64,000 bases of DNA from Prevotella sp. (GCA_015060535.1 SUYH01000010.1:89508-153507); one strand, 5' to 3'. Positions 27,018-35,626 are shown, counted from the stretch's first letter. A program made the numbers and translations. Notes: generated from the sequence alone by a model not told the origin.

Positions 27018-28271
27018 ATGGCGAGGGGACTATTTTTGTTTATTGCTATCATGATGACATGCTCATTAGAAGCAGATAATCGCAGCAAGGTCGTCGAAGA
27101 CTATAATCGTAGTTCTTTGTATACTATTTCTATGCTTCATCCTGGTACGGGAATGTATGATCAGATTTATGAAACCATGCTGAACGTATCTGTTCCAGAA
27201 CGTTTCAATGACCATAATCTCAGCTTGCGACTTATTGTCAGTCAAGGCAAGGCTGATGACCAAGAGCGTGTTAAGCAAGTGGAAGATTTCCTCAAATGCA
27301 ATAAGGTGGCCAAGCGTTTAGTGTCGAAGTGGTTTAATCGAGACAAGAAGGATGGCGCATTCGATATGCAGCTTGTCAAGGACCGGGGTAATTACAATGC
27401 TACAATAGAAGATGTTAATCTTGCTATGCAAAGCATTCGAGGAAAGGCCATCTTGGAAGATGCGGGCGAGCAACTGATCAACAACACCTTTGTTCTTGTC
27501 AATGATATCACCTATGTTGATAAACACTCAAAGGCCGATGGTGTCAAATCCGTTTTCCAGGCCATAAGCCTGGTTGGTAATATCATGTCTGCCGCTCAGG
27601 GCAATAAAACTTCTGGAAGCGGATCGTCATTACAAGGTGTAGGACAACTTGGTGATGCTATTACTTCACTTGTCGCAGGTTTTACGGTACGTATGAAAAG
27701 CCATCTCTTCCAGTTAGTATGGAACGACTCGATAGCTGGCACTTTTTATTCGCAGTACTATTACGACAAGAATACCATAGACCAAGATAAGAAAAGAGCT
27801 TATTTGCGCGACAACAAACTCTTTCAGCTGAAATACGTAGGAAGCTATGAAGCAACAAGTAGTAAGACGGTGCTTCATGGCTTGAAAAATAATGGCGACG
27901 TGTTTATGAAGGTATTGACGAGGGCTATTGATGAAAATATAGTCCAGCTGCGTAAGAAGTTTGAGATCTTCAAGATTACAGCTCCTTTATATGAGATAGC
28001 ATCAGATGGTATGATTCATATTCACATAGGACTGAAAGAAGGCGTGTCTTCATCCTCTAAGTATGAGGTACTTGAACGTCTTGTCGATGATGAAGGCCGC
28101 ATCACATATCATCGTAAAGGAGTCATACGACCTGTTAAAGGTAAAATCTGGGATAATCGTTTTATGGCAACCGAAGAAGGAGCTGATGGAGCGAATTTGA
28201 ACTTCACGTCATTCGAAGTTGTAAGCGGTAAGGATTTCTATCCTGGCATGCTTGTACGTGAAATTAAATAG
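27018..28271 (+). CDS. Exported protein of unknown function (417 residues)
   Basis: A 417-residue exported protein; the signal peptide is ARGLFLFIAIMMTCSLEA. The mature region is mostly helical to about 180, has a GNKTSGSGSS linker near 195-205, a short hydrophobic GDAITSLVAGFTV, and a beta-rich C-terminus ending in an SH3-like strand series (ISYHRKG-like RITYHRKGVIRPVKGKIWDN, then GKDFYPGMLVREIK). No family is recognised. The tail resembles the end domains of Bacteroidetes surface proteins that bind the cell wall, which is inference. ATG 27018 is chosen over TTG 27012. Confidence 0.72.
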   Translation: MARGLFLFIAIMMTCSLEADNRSKVVEDYNRSSLYTISMLHPGTGMYDQIYETMLNVSVPERFNDHNLSLRLIVSQGKADDQERVKQVEDFLKCNKVAKRLVSKWFNRDKKDGAFDMQLVKDRGNYNATIEDVNLAMQSIRGKAILEDAGEQLINNTFVLVNDITYVDKHSKADGVKSVFQAISLVGNIMSAAQGNKTSGSGSSLQGVGQLGDAITSLVAGFTVRMKSHLFQLVWNDSIAGTFYSQYYYDKNTIDQDKKRAYLRDNKLFQLKYVGSYEATSSKTVLHGLKNNGDVFMKVLTRAIDENIVQLRKKFEIFKITAPLYEIASDGMIHIHIGLKEGVSSSSKYEVLERLVDDEGRITYHRKGVIRPVKGKIWDNRFMATEEGADGANLNFTSFEVVSGKDFYPGMLVREIK

Positions 28272-28299
28272 CAGACACAAACTAACAAAAACCTGAAAT

Positions 28300-28668
28300 A
28301 TGAAAAAAAGCATTTTAATCCTAGCACTATTCGTAGGAGTAATCACTGCCCAAGCAGATGACTACCCCTACCTGACCTTTGAAACGAATAATGGCGAAAA
28401 GGTTTCCGTTGAGTTCTCGTCAGATCTGTCGCTGGTCTTTTCATCTACGACACTGAAGGTGGGCAACCAGCAGACATTCAATCTCAAAGATCTGAAGAAG
28501 ATGTATTTCTCCCCCGTGAGCCAGACTACAGGCATCAGCACGGTGACAACCGATGATTATAAAATTTATGGTTACTACGACCTTCAAGGTCGCCCTGTGG
28601 AACAGCCCACAAAAGGCATTTACGTGATTAAGACTAGTAAAGGAACCAAAAAAGTGTATGTGAAATGA
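28300..28668 (+). CDS. Small exported protein with type IX sorting-like tail
   Basis: A 122-residue protein with a signal peptide (ILILALFVGVITAQA), a compact beta-rich centre (VSVEFSSDLSLVFSSTTLKV), and a C-terminus, YYDLQGRPVEQPTKGIYVIK followed by GTKKVYVK. That tail matches the pattern of Prevotella/Bacteroides C-terminal sorting-type domains (Y-D-x-x-G-R-x-V ... G-I-Y-V-I ... K-K-V-x-V-K). If so, the product is exported across the outer membrane by the type IX system, one component of which, PorQ, is encoded at 53.3 kb. Its stop overlaps the start of the next gene as ATGA, so the two are likely translationally coupled. Confidence 0.78.
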   Translation: MKKSILILALFVGVITAQADDYPYLTFETNNGEKVSVEFSSDLSLVFSSTTLKVGNQQTFNLKDLKKMYFSPVSQTTGISTVTTDDYKIYGYYDLQGRPVEQPTKGIYVIKTSKGTKKVYVK

Positions 28669-30335
28669 AAAAGCGATATCTACTCACTGCCGTTATCGCC
28701 TTGTTGTCGGTAATGGCGACAACAGCTCAGACACTGACCATCACCACAAGCAGTGGCAGCAAGCAGTTCGCGGCATCCGACATCACTTCCAGTTCGCCTG
28801 CTACGTTCACCAGTAATGGAACGCGAATGTCCATTAGTGGCAACACATATACTGTTAGCGACATCATTAGTGCTTTGGTGACCTGTGAAAACCATGGGTA
28901 TGTGAAAAAGACGTGTCCCGATTGTAATGGCGATACACATTGTACTACGTGTCATGGTACAGGAATAGGCTGTACGGTATGTAATGGTACCGGTAAGTAT
29001 TGTACGAAGTGTGGCGGTTCTGGTAACCATGATGTGTGCCAAGGAACAGGACGTTGTGCTTATTGCTACTATGGCGAATGTTCTAGATGTGAAGGCAGTG
29101 GTAACAATACTTGTAGCTCCTGTTCGGGCTCTGGCAATTGTTGGATGTGTGGGGGCGCAGGAACATATCTGAGTAATACATGTACTGCATGTAAAGGTAA
29201 AAGATATTGCACCAAATGCAATGGAAAGGGTTACACAGGAAGATGCACCAAATGTAGTGGAAGTGGAAAATGCAATTCTTGTAACGGCAGCACCAATTGT
29301 TCATCCTGTAAAGGAACGGGGAATTGTACAACATGCGGCGGAAATCCCAAATGCTACACATGCGGAGGCGACGGCCACTGTAACAAGTGCAAAAATAGTG
29401 ACGGCAAGTGTACTAACTGTAGTGGTAAGGGCTATGTTTGGGCCGATATTGTCCTTTCTGACAAATCCATAACTCTATCCCATCAAGGCGAGAGTAAATA
29501 TGTCACTGTCACTATCAATCAGTCGTGGAAGGCTACTTGTAGTGCCAGTTGGATTACCCTGAAGGATGCTGAGGGTAGAAACAGTGGCAAAATAACCATC
29601 ACGGCCGATGTTAATACATCAGAAGACAGCCGTTCGGCTACTCTTATCATCAGTTATGGTAGCAAGAGCGAATACGTCAGCATTACTCAAAAAGGAGTAC
29701 CGGTTAACTTAAGTATTAGTCCGGATGATTTCTCCATCCATAGGAATGGTGGTGAGCAGACGCTGAGGATTACAAGCGATACCTATTGGACTGTATCGAC
29801 GGATGCTACTTGGCTAAGCCTCTCTAAGTATTCTGGCAATGGTAATGGTGAGGTAGTAGTAACGGCATCAGCAAATGAAGGCAATGCTCGTAGCGCCATC
29901 ATTAAGTTCACGCATAATAAAACCGAAGTGCCAGTCATAGTCTCTCAGGATGCCAAACTCTATGTGCCATTGGAAATAAGAAATGTTATCATTATGAATA
30001 CAAATGGAGGAACAAGCTCGTCGAGCATTATCAATATGGAAAAGGATGGACTATATGCATCAAAATTGGTATACTTATCGGAACGCGATATTATCTACTA
30101 TAAGACCGCAGGAAATTACCGTCTGACCAGGAAATGGTACTGTCCAGGTTCGACAGAGCCAGACTGCAACTCATGGTATAACTTATCGTCCAACTTATCA
30201 TATTACGAGAACCCATTCGTAGTTGATTTTTATAACAATTACTGGAAACCGGAGTATTATAAAACGGGTACTCACAGATGGGAGTATTATTACGAAGACG
30301 AACTGATTTACACCAAGACTTTCACAGTTTATTAG
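28665..30335 (+). CDS. Exported CxxC-repeat protein with two BACON domains
   Basis: A 556-residue exported protein. The signal peptide covers about 1-21. Residues 84-252 hold 17 CxxC motifs, separated mostly by 5-8 residues, with 36 Cys in all between 74 and 252, many flanked by G-x-G as in the zinc-binding CxxCxGxG modules of DnaJ. There is no J domain. Two BACON domains follow, about 262-345 (ATCSASWITL, YVSITQKG) and 352-430 (WTVSTDATWLSL, VPVIVSQDA). The remaining 125 residues are Tyr- and Asn-rich and unrecognised. A DnaJ-like zinc array in an exported protein is unusual. BACON domains usually accompany carbohydrate or mucin binding. It overlaps the previous gene by 4 bases. Confidence 0.85.
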   Translation: MKKRYLLTAVIALLSVMATTAQTLTITTSSGSKQFAASDITSSSPATFTSNGTRMSISGNTYTVSDIISALVTCENHGYVKKTCPDCNGDTHCTTCHGTGIGCTVCNGTGKYCTKCGGSGNHDVCQGTGRCAYCYYGECSRCEGSGNNTCSSCSGSGNCWMCGGAGTYLSNTCTACKGKRYCTKCNGKGYTGRCTKCSGSGKCNSCNGSTNCSSCKGTGNCTTCGGNPKCYTCGGDGHCNKCKNSDGKCTNCSGKGYVWADIVLSDKSITLSHQGESKYVTVTINQSWKATCSASWITLKDAEGRNSGKITITADVNTSEDSRSATLIISYGSKSEYVSITQKGVPVNLSISPDDFSIHRNGGEQTLRITSDTYWTVSTDATWLSLSKYSGNGNGEVVVTASANEGNARSAIIKFTHNKTEVPVIVSQDAKLYVPLEIRNVIIMNTNGGTSSSSIINMEKDGLYASKLVYLSERDIIYYKTAGNYRLTRKWYCPGSTEPDCNSWYNLSSNLSYYENPFVVDFYNNYWKPEYYKTGTHRWEYYYEDELIYTKTFTVY

Positions 30336-30342
30336 TTCATTT

Positions 30343-30371
30343 ACTCACAGGGTGACTGCCACCCTGTGAGT
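30343..30371 (+). terminator. Terminator hairpin of the exported-protein cluster
   Basis: CTCACAGGGTG (30344-30354) pairs perfectly with CACCCTGTGAG (30360-30370) around a 5-base loop, 8 bases after the last stop codon. The flanking T tract is weak. Confidence 0.75.
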
Positions 30372-30473
30372 TCAACAATAGCGCTAGTAAGTTTTTTGAA
30401 AGAAAAAACGAATAACAGTTGTATTTTTCAGAACAAGTAATTTTATGTTTTGGTAATAGCCCCGAAAAACACT

Positions 30474-30527
30474 GGCTCGAGCCAAATCGGGTGTTGGCTC
30501 GAGCCGTTGCCCTTTTTGGCTCGAGCC
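30474..30527. repeat. Three palindromes GGCTCGAGCC at exact 22-bp spacing
   Basis: Copies at 30474-30483, 30496-30505 and 30518-30527. Starts are exactly 22 bases apart, close to two helical turns. Spacer sequences differ. The layout suits a protein-binding site array rather than a CRISPR or transposon. Confidence 0.85.
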
Positions 30528-30646
30528 CCCTATTTTCTGACTTTGTCGATTACCAGTATGCACTTCGTTTGCACGAGTTGAAGAAGGCATTAGAACGACC
30601 GAAAGATGACGTTTCCTTCAGCCAAAAGTGCAGCAGAGAGGAACAA

Positions 30647-30700
30647 ATTTCGATTCTGACTGCACTGGGAACGACGCTGGGAGTGACGTCGTGTATGTAA
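30647..30700 (+). pseudogene. Truncated smalltalk gene
   Basis: Encodes the last 17 residues of a smalltalk miniprotein, ending LGVTSCM, and is nearly identical over about 90 bases, terminator included, to the intact copy at 63766-63858 on the other strand. The N-terminal MKKETWK part is missing, and no start codon is placed to make a normal product. Confidence 0.75.
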
Positions 30701-30704
30701 AGAA

Positions 30705-30737
30705 AAAGAAGGCTGGGCGCGGTGCTCAGCCTTCTTT
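30705..30737. terminator. Terminator of the smalltalk fragment and clpB
   Basis: AAAGAAGGCTG pairs with CAGCCTTCTTT, and the stem continues GGC/GCT around a short loop. The A and T tracts on either side allow use in both directions. It is a copy of the hairpin at 63730-63761. Confidence 0.8.
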
Positions 30738-30741
30738 AGTG

Positions 30742-33270
30742 TTAATTCCTGAATATCAATCCTTCACCAAATTCATCGATGATGATGGGACGGGTGCGGT
30801 CGACCTCATCAGCCAGAAGCTTCTTTGACAGGTCGTTGAGCACGAACTGCTGGATGGCTCGCTTGACGGGACGGGCACCGAAATCGGGGTCGTAGCCCTC
30901 TTCAGCCAGATAGGCGATGGCCTGCGGTGTACATTCGAGCTGGATGCCCTGAGGAGCCAGCATATCCGTTACCTTCTTCATCTGCAAGCGAACAACGTCG
31001 GCAATCTGCTCCTTCGTGAGCGGAGTGAACGTGATGATCTCGTCGATACGGTTGAGGAACTCGGGACGCATGGTGGCGCGGAGCTGCTCGCGGGTAGCAT
31101 TCGAGGTCATGATAATAATCGTGTTCTTGAAGTTGGCGGTACGGCCCTTGTTGTCTGTAAGACGTCCGTCGTCCAATACCTGCAGCAGGATGTTGAACAC
31201 ATCGGGATGCGCCTTCTCAATCTCGTCGAACAGTACGACAGAGTAGGGCTTGCGGCGCACGGCCTCCGTCAGCTGACCACCCTCGTCGTAACCTACGTAT
31301 CCCGGAGGTGCACCAATCAGTCGCGACACGCTGTATTTCTCCTGATATTCGGACATGTCGATACGCGTCATCATGGTCTCGTCGTTGAACAGATAGTCGG
31401 CCAGCGTCTTGGCGAGCTCGGTCTTACCAACACCCGTGGTGCCGAGGAAGATGAACGAGGCGATAGGACGCTTCGGATCCTGCAGACCAGCACGACTACG
31501 ACGCACAGCATCGGAGACTGCGGTGATGGCCTCGTCCTGTCCGATGACGCGCTTATGAAGCTCTTCTTCCAAGTGCAACAGCTTTTCGCGTTCGCTCTGC
31601 ATCATACGGGTAACTGGGATGCCCGTCCAGCGGCTGACTACCTCGGCGATGTCGTCGGCTGTCACTTCCTCGCGGACGAGTGAGTTGCCCCCCTGGGCAT
31701 TTGCCAGCTGAGTCTGGATGGCCTTGATGTCGTCTTCGAGTGCCTTGAGCTTAGAGTAGCGTATCTCTGCCACCTTGCCATAGTCACCCTCGCGCTCAGC
31801 ACGCTCAGCCTCGTACTTCAGATTCTCCATCTCCTGCTTGTCTTGCTGGATCTTGTTTACCAGCTGGCGCTCGCCTTCCCACTTGGCACGGAACTGAGTC
31901 TCCTGCTCGCGGAGCTCGGCGATGGAGCGCTCGAGTTCTGCGAGTTTACTAGTATTACTAGTAGGACTAGTATTACTAGTTTCTCTAGAGATGGCTTCGC
32001 GCTCGATTTCGAGCTGAGCCAGGCGACGTGTGATCTCATCCAATTCTTCAGGCACGGAGTCGCGCTCCATGCGCAGCTTGGCAGCAGCCTCGTCCATCAG
32101 GTCGATGGCCTTATCGGGCAGGAATCGCTCGGAGATATAACGCTCAGAGAGCTGGACGGCAGCGATACAGGCATCGTCTTGGATACGCACCTTGTGATGG
32201 TTCTCGTAACGCTCCTTCAGACCACGCAGGATGGAGATGGCAGAAAGCTCGTCGGGCTCGTCGACCATGACGGTCTGGAAACGACGCTCCAGGGCCTTGT
32301 CTTTCTCGAAATATTTCTGATACTCGTTCAACGTGGTGGCACCGATGGCACGCAACTCGCCACGAGCCAATGCAGGCTTTAGGATGTTGGCAGCATCCAT
32401 CGCTCCCTCACCACCTCCGGCTCCTACCAGCGTGTGGATCTCGTCGATGAAGAGGATGATGCGACCCTCGGACTTCGTCACCTCGTTGATGACCGACTTC
32501 AGGCGCTCCTCAAACTCACCTTTGTATTTCGCACCAGCCACCAAGGCTCCCATATCGAGCGAGTAAAGCTGCTTGTCCTTCAGGTTCTCAGGCACATCGC
32601 CACGAACGATACGGCCTGCCAGTCCTTCGACGATGGCGGTCTTACCCGTACCAGGCTCACCAATCAGAATCGGGTTGTTCTTCGTACGACGCGACAGGAT
32701 CTGCAGCACGCGACGAATCTCGTCGTCACGTCCGATGACCGGGTCGAGCTTACCCTGACGAGCCAGGTCGACCAGATTCTTGGCATACTTCTCCAACGAC
32801 TGGTAGTTGTCGTCGGCCGACTGTGACTGCACCTTCTGTCCCTGACGCAATGCCTGGATAGCCTGCTGCAGCTCCTTCTCCGTGCAGCCCGCATCCTTCA
32901 GGATACGCGAGGCGGTGGAGTTGACCATTAAGAGCGCTTGTAACAAAAGCTCACACGAAACGAACTCGTCGCCCTGCTTCTGAGCCATCTCTTGTGCACG
33001 CAGGAGTACATTATTGCTATCGCTGGAGAGATAAGGCTGTCCGCCCTGTACGCGTGGCAAGTGCTTGATTTCCTGGTCGACGAGCATCTCAATCTGCTGT
33101 CCGTTGACGCTCAGCTTCTGGAAGAGGAAGTTCGTCACGTCCTTCGCCTTCTCCAGCACGCCTTTCAGGATATGTACAGGTTCGATGACCTGCTGGCCGT
33201 TCATCTGTGCGGTGTTGACGGCCTCCTGTACCGCCTCCTGCGCCTTAATCGTAAACTTGTCTAATGTCAT
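30742..33270 (-). CDS. clpB: ATP-dependent disaggregase ClpB
   Basis: An 842-residue ClpB, the AAA+ machine that with DnaK pulls proteins out of aggregates. The order is an N-domain (1-145, two Clp_N repeats), the first AAA+ domain with Walker A GEPGTGKT, a coiled-coil middle domain (about 400-525), and the second AAA+ domain with GTTGVGKT. Length is near the usual 860. Within the middle domain, [20 protein letters not shown] contains a Thr/Ser/Asn repeat encoded by a 9-base tandem array (31948-31983) not expected in homologues. A hairpin lies upstream, between it and the nrfA gene. Confidence 0.96.
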   Translation of the reverse strand: MTLDKFTIKAQEAVQEAVNTAQMNGQQVIEPVHILKGVLEKAKDVTNFLFQKLSVNGQQIEMLVDQEIKHLPRVQGGQPYLSSDSNNVLLRAQEMAQKQGDEFVSCELLLQALLMVNSTASRILKDAGCTEKELQQAIQALRQGQKVQSQSADDNYQSLEKYAKNLVDLARQGKLDPVIGRDDEIRRVLQILSRRTKNNPILIGEPGTGKTAIVEGLAGRIVRGDVPENLKDKQLYSLDMGALVAGAKYKGEFEERLKSVINEVTKSEGRIILFIDEIHTLVGAGGGEGAMDAANILKPALARGELRAIGATTLNEYQKYFEKDKALERRFQTVMVDEPDELSAISILRGLKERYENHHKVRIQDDACIAAVQLSERYISERFLPDKAIDLMDEAAAKLRMERDSVPEELDEITRRLAQLEIEREAISRETSNTSPTSNTSKLAELERSIAELREQETQFRAKWEGERQLVNKIQQDKQEMENLKYEAERAEREGDYGKVAEIRYSKLKALEDDIKAIQTQLANAQGGNSLVREEVTADDIAEVVSRWTGIPVTRMMQSEREKLLHLEEELHKRVIGQDEAITAVSDAVRRSRAGLQDPKRPIASFIFLGTTGVGKTELAKTLADYLFNDETMMTRIDMSEYQEKYSVSRLIGAPPGYVGYDEGGQLTEAVRRKPYSVVLFDEIEKAHPDVFNILLQVLDDGRLTDNKGRTANFKNTIIIMTSNATREQLRATMRPEFLNRIDEIITFTPLTKEQIADVVRLQMKKVTDMLAPQGIQLECTPQAIAYLAEEGYDPDFGARPVKRAIQQFVLNDLSKKLLADEVDRTRPIIIDEFGEGLIFRN
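31948..31983 (-). repeat. 9-bp tandem array ACTAGTATT inside clpB
   Basis: Four 9-base units: ACTAGTATT, ACTAGTAGG, ACTAGTATT, ACTAGTTTC on the plus strand. They encode the [11 protein letters not shown] run of the ClpB middle domain. A period of 9 keeps any reading frame. Confidence 0.9.
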
Positions 33271-33342
33271 ACTTTTGTCCTCCTAAATTTTAATTGTTTC
33301 TGATGATAGCGAGACAAACAATGTGCCGAAGGGGGTATATAC

Positions 33343-33374
33343 GACAGAATGGCGGTCGGAACCGCCATTCTGTC
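33343..33374. terminator. Perfect 14-bp hairpin between nrfA and clpB
   Basis: GACAGAATGGCGGT (33343-33356) pairs with ACCGCCATTCTGTC (33361-33374) around a 4-base loop. It lies after the nrfA stop and before clpB on the minus strand. No long T tract follows on that strand, so it may end transcription weakly or protect RNA ends. Confidence 0.65.
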
Positions 33375-33397
33375 TGTTTTATCGTCTTAAAGTTAGA

Positions 33398-34936
33398 TCA
33401 GATTTCGATGAGTTTGCCATTCTTCTTAGCCTCCTCAATCCACTTCGGCTCTATCTCTTTCAGGAAGCGCTGCTTCTTGTCACGCAGGGTCTTCATGTCA
33501 AGACCAATGTACTCCTGTGCCTTAGCCTTGGTAGAGATGTCAGGCATTGGCACGTCACCGATGAAGCCATGTTTGGCCAACACCTTCGACAACATCAGAC
33601 GAGCATCCTGCACTTGTACCAGTCCATCGCTGAACAGTCTCTGTACCTCCTGAGGTGCATGGAACGAGGCACCATGTGAAGCAAAGGCATAGTCCCAACG
33701 CCACTGGCTCGAACGTATCAGCTGAAGGATGGGTTTCATCTCAGCCTCAGTAGCCCCCTTCTCCCAGGCAAACTTCGCCTCAATGTGGGCTGCAGCCAAT
33801 TGCTTCTCCAGTTTGGTGCGGCTCTCGCGTGTCTTGGCCTGACGCTCATAGACGTTCTGACGCAGCACCTCAGCATCCTGACGGTGACACGTCTGGCACG
33901 TGCGGTCGATATTGGCCAGCGGCGAGGTGACGCGGTGGTCTGAGAACTTCACACCGCCTTCCTGCTTATACGGCATGTGGCAGTCGGCACAACTTACGCC
34001 GCGCTGTCCGTGAATTCCCTGCAGAGCCATCTCGTAGCCGGGATGCTGAGCCTTCAGGATCGGGGTCTTCGACAGCGGATGGATATAGTCGTAGAAACCT
34101 ATCGAGTCGTAGTATTCCTCGGCAGCCTCGCAGGTCAGACCTTTGTCCTGCGGGAACATCAGGTAGTTGGCCTTGCCGGGATTGTTGGGATCATCGGGCT
34201 TGATGAAGTAGTACTCCGTATGGCACTGGGCGCACACCAACGAACGCATCTCCTGATGGCTGGCCTTGCGTACATCTTTTCCAACGCGAGCCCAAGCCTC
34301 ATAGAGAGCGGGACGTGCAGGACGAAGATCCATGGTGCGTGCATCGTGACAGTCGGAGCAACCAACTGTGTTCATCATCTCAGCGCCAAGTCCGCTCCAC
34401 TTGCCTTCGAATGCATAGTAGTTGGTGGGATCGAAAACAGACTTCGAGTCGCTCAGCTCGCGCATCATGCGAGGCACATCGGGACCCTTACACGTCCAGC
34501 AGGTAGCCGGTTGCATGTCACCGTCGCCATCGATACCTGGGTTACCCGTGCGCAGAATCTTGCGCAAGTCCTCAATACAATGCTTGTGACCGCGAGGTGT
34601 GTTGTAGTGGCGTGAGAAAGCATAGCCTGCCCACAGTATCACCATCTCAGGGCGATCAGCCAATTCATCAGTCTCTTGGGAACCGTTAAACTTCGACTTG
34701 AACGTGGTATCCTCCGTCATTGCCCACGTTTCGTACTCACGCGGATAGTCGGCCTTGAACTTCTCATTCTGAGCCACAATGGAGTCAGTAAACTCCGTGC
34801 GCTTGTTGTTGAATATGCTGGCCACCTCGGCACGGCGCTCCATCAGCGATGATACGAGCAGTCCGAGAAGGAACACAACAACCATTGAGCCGCCAAAGAG
34901 CAGCCAACCTTGCCATTTCTTTAATTGCTTTGCCAT
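33398..34936 (-). CDS. nrfA: Ammonia-forming cytochrome c nitrite reductase, catalytic subunit
   Basis: A 512-residue periplasmic pentaheme enzyme that reduces nitrite to ammonium with six electrons. The catalytic heme uses C-x-x-C-K (146-150, CWTCK). The other four are CxxCH at 193-197, 235-239, 316-320 and 347-351. An N-terminal membrane segment (LLFGGSMVVVFLLGLLVSSL) acts as an uncleaved anchor or signal. Electrons come from the NrfH subunit encoded just upstream, 27 bases away on the same strand. Together they form the NrfHA complex, which gives anaerobic nitrite respiration or detoxification. A 8-base tandem array sits at the nrfH stop between them. Confidence 0.97.
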   Translation of the reverse strand: MAKQLKKWQGWLLFGGSMVVVFLLGLLVSSLMERRAEVASIFNNKRTEFTDSIVAQNEKFKADYPREYETWAMTEDTTFKSKFNGSQETDELADRPEMVILWAGYAFSRHYNTPRGHKHCIEDLRKILRTGNPGIDGDGDMQPATCWTCKGPDVPRMMRELSDSKSVFDPTNYYAFEGKWSGLGAEMMNTVGCSDCHDARTMDLRPARPALYEAWARVGKDVRKASHQEMRSLVCAQCHTEYYFIKPDDPNNPGKANYLMFPQDKGLTCEAAEEYYDSIGFYDYIHPLSKTPILKAQHPGYEMALQGIHGQRGVSCADCHMPYKQEGGVKFSDHRVTSPLANIDRTCQTCHRQDAEVLRQNVYERQAKTRESRTKLEKQLAAAHIEAKFAWEKGATEAEMKPILQLIRSSQWRWDYAFASHGASFHAPQEVQRLFSDGLVQVQDARLMLSKVLAKHGFIGDVPMPDISTKAKAQEYIGLDMKTLRDKKQRFLKEIEPKWIEEAKKNGKLIEI

Positions 34937-34950
34937 AATATTTAAGTTTT

Positions 34951-34974
34951 TTTCGTTATTTCGTTATTTCGACA
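34951..34974 (-). repeat. 8-bp tandem array TTTCGTTA at the nrfH stop
   Basis: Units TTTCGTTA, TTTCGTTA, TTTCGACA on the plus strand. The nrfH stop codon (34964-34966) is within it. Confidence 0.75.
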
Positions 34975-35566
34975 ACATCCCTTGCAACCAATCGGGAACG
35001 GGAGAGGGCGGCAGTGGTGTCACCCCTTCAGCATTGGGCGTGGCCATCAGTGAGTTCATGCCTCCGTGGGGCACGTTACGATGGCAGTCCCAGCATACCT
35101 TGCCGCCTTGAACCTGTTGCTGCATGTAACCCATGCGGCCAGTCTTGACGAATTCCTGGTTCAGTTGCGTGTGACAGCGGATACAATTGTCCATCACCAC
35201 CTGTCCGGTCAGCGTCTCAGCCATCGGAGCCTGACGCTCGGTATGAGCCACAAAGTAAGCGGTATGCTTCAGTCCGTCGAGCGCCTTGAAGCCATACTTC
35301 AGGGCGAAGTTCTGGTGAGGCACATGGCAGTCGTTACACGTAGCGTCACGTCCGTGTGAGGAGTGGCTCCACGTGGCATAATAAGGAGTCATGATGTGGC
35401 AATTGACACATGCTGCAGGGTCATCACCAATAAAATAGGTATGTGCGCGCAAAAGGTACATGAACAAGCCCCCTAGTCCCACGATGACACCGCAGACAAC
35501 TAGCAGTCCCACTTTCTGACGATACGAAAACCAGTCCGTAAATGTTAGTAGTTCTTTTAGTTTCAT
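34964..35566 (-). CDS. nrfH: Cytochrome c nitrite reductase small subunit, quinol oxidase
   Basis: A 200-residue membrane-anchored tetraheme cytochrome that takes electrons from menaquinol and passes them to NrfA. One N-terminal membrane segment (VGLLVVCGVIVGLGGLFMYLL) is followed by four CxxCH sites: 53-57 CVNCH, 77-81 CNDCH, then CIRCH and CWDCH. The start is ATG 35566; a TTG two codons earlier is less likely. Its stop codon lies in the TTTCGTTA array. The promoter and a 9-base-arm palindrome lie upstream (35589-35626). First gene of the nrfHA operon. Confidence 0.96.
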   Translation of the reverse strand: MKLKELLTFTDWFSYRQKVGLLVVCGVIVGLGGLFMYLLRAHTYFIGDDPAACVNCHIMTPYYATWSHSSHGRDATCNDCHVPHQNFALKYGFKALDGLKHTAYFVAHTERQAPMAETLTGQVVMDNCIRCHTQLNQEFVKTGRMGYMQQQVQGGKVCWDCHRNVPHGGMNSLMATPNAEGVTPLPPSPVPDWLQGMLSK

Positions 35567-35588
35567 TGGCAATTTATCTATTTGGGAA

Positions 35589-35596
35589 CAAAGATA
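35589..35596 (-). promoter_or_regulatory. -7 box of nrfHA
   Basis: TATCTTTG on the minus strand, 22 bases before the nrfH ATG. The expected -33 region overlaps the palindrome at 35601-35626, and no clear TTTG is present there. Confidence 0.65.
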
Positions 35597-35600
35597 GCGA

Positions 35601-35626
35601 ATTTATCCCTATAAATGGGGATAAAT
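35601..35626. promoter_or_regulatory. Candidate operator of nrfHA (ATTTATCCC palindrome)
   Basis: ATTTATCCC (35601-35609) and GGGATAAAT (35618-35626) are perfect inverted arms separated by 8 bases. The site begins 5 bases upstream of the -7 box, so a bound protein would block or replace -33 recognition. The regulator is unknown. Confidence 0.55.

Larger units (their letters stand above)
30336..30741. other. Non-coding spacer after the exported-protein cluster
   Basis: About 400 bases without a supported gene. In order: a terminator hairpin (30343-30371), an AT-rich stretch, three copies of GGCTCGAGCC at a 22-base period (30474-30527), then the fragment of a smalltalk gene (30647-30700) with its terminator (30705-30737). 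An open frame of 93 codons spans 30419-30700 but runs through the palindromes and into the smalltalk fragment, so I do not call it a gene. Confidence 0.7.

Noticed and set aside
30474..30527. CRISPR array
   Set aside because: Only three 10-base palindromes with 12-base spacers; no cas genes nearby.
30384..30590. 68-codon minus-strand frame in the spacer
   Set aside because: It reads through the palindromes with no start context or family features.
30419..30700. 93-codon open frame ending in the smalltalk fragment
   Set aside because: It runs through the palindrome array and joins unrelated sequence to a broken gene; no good start signal.
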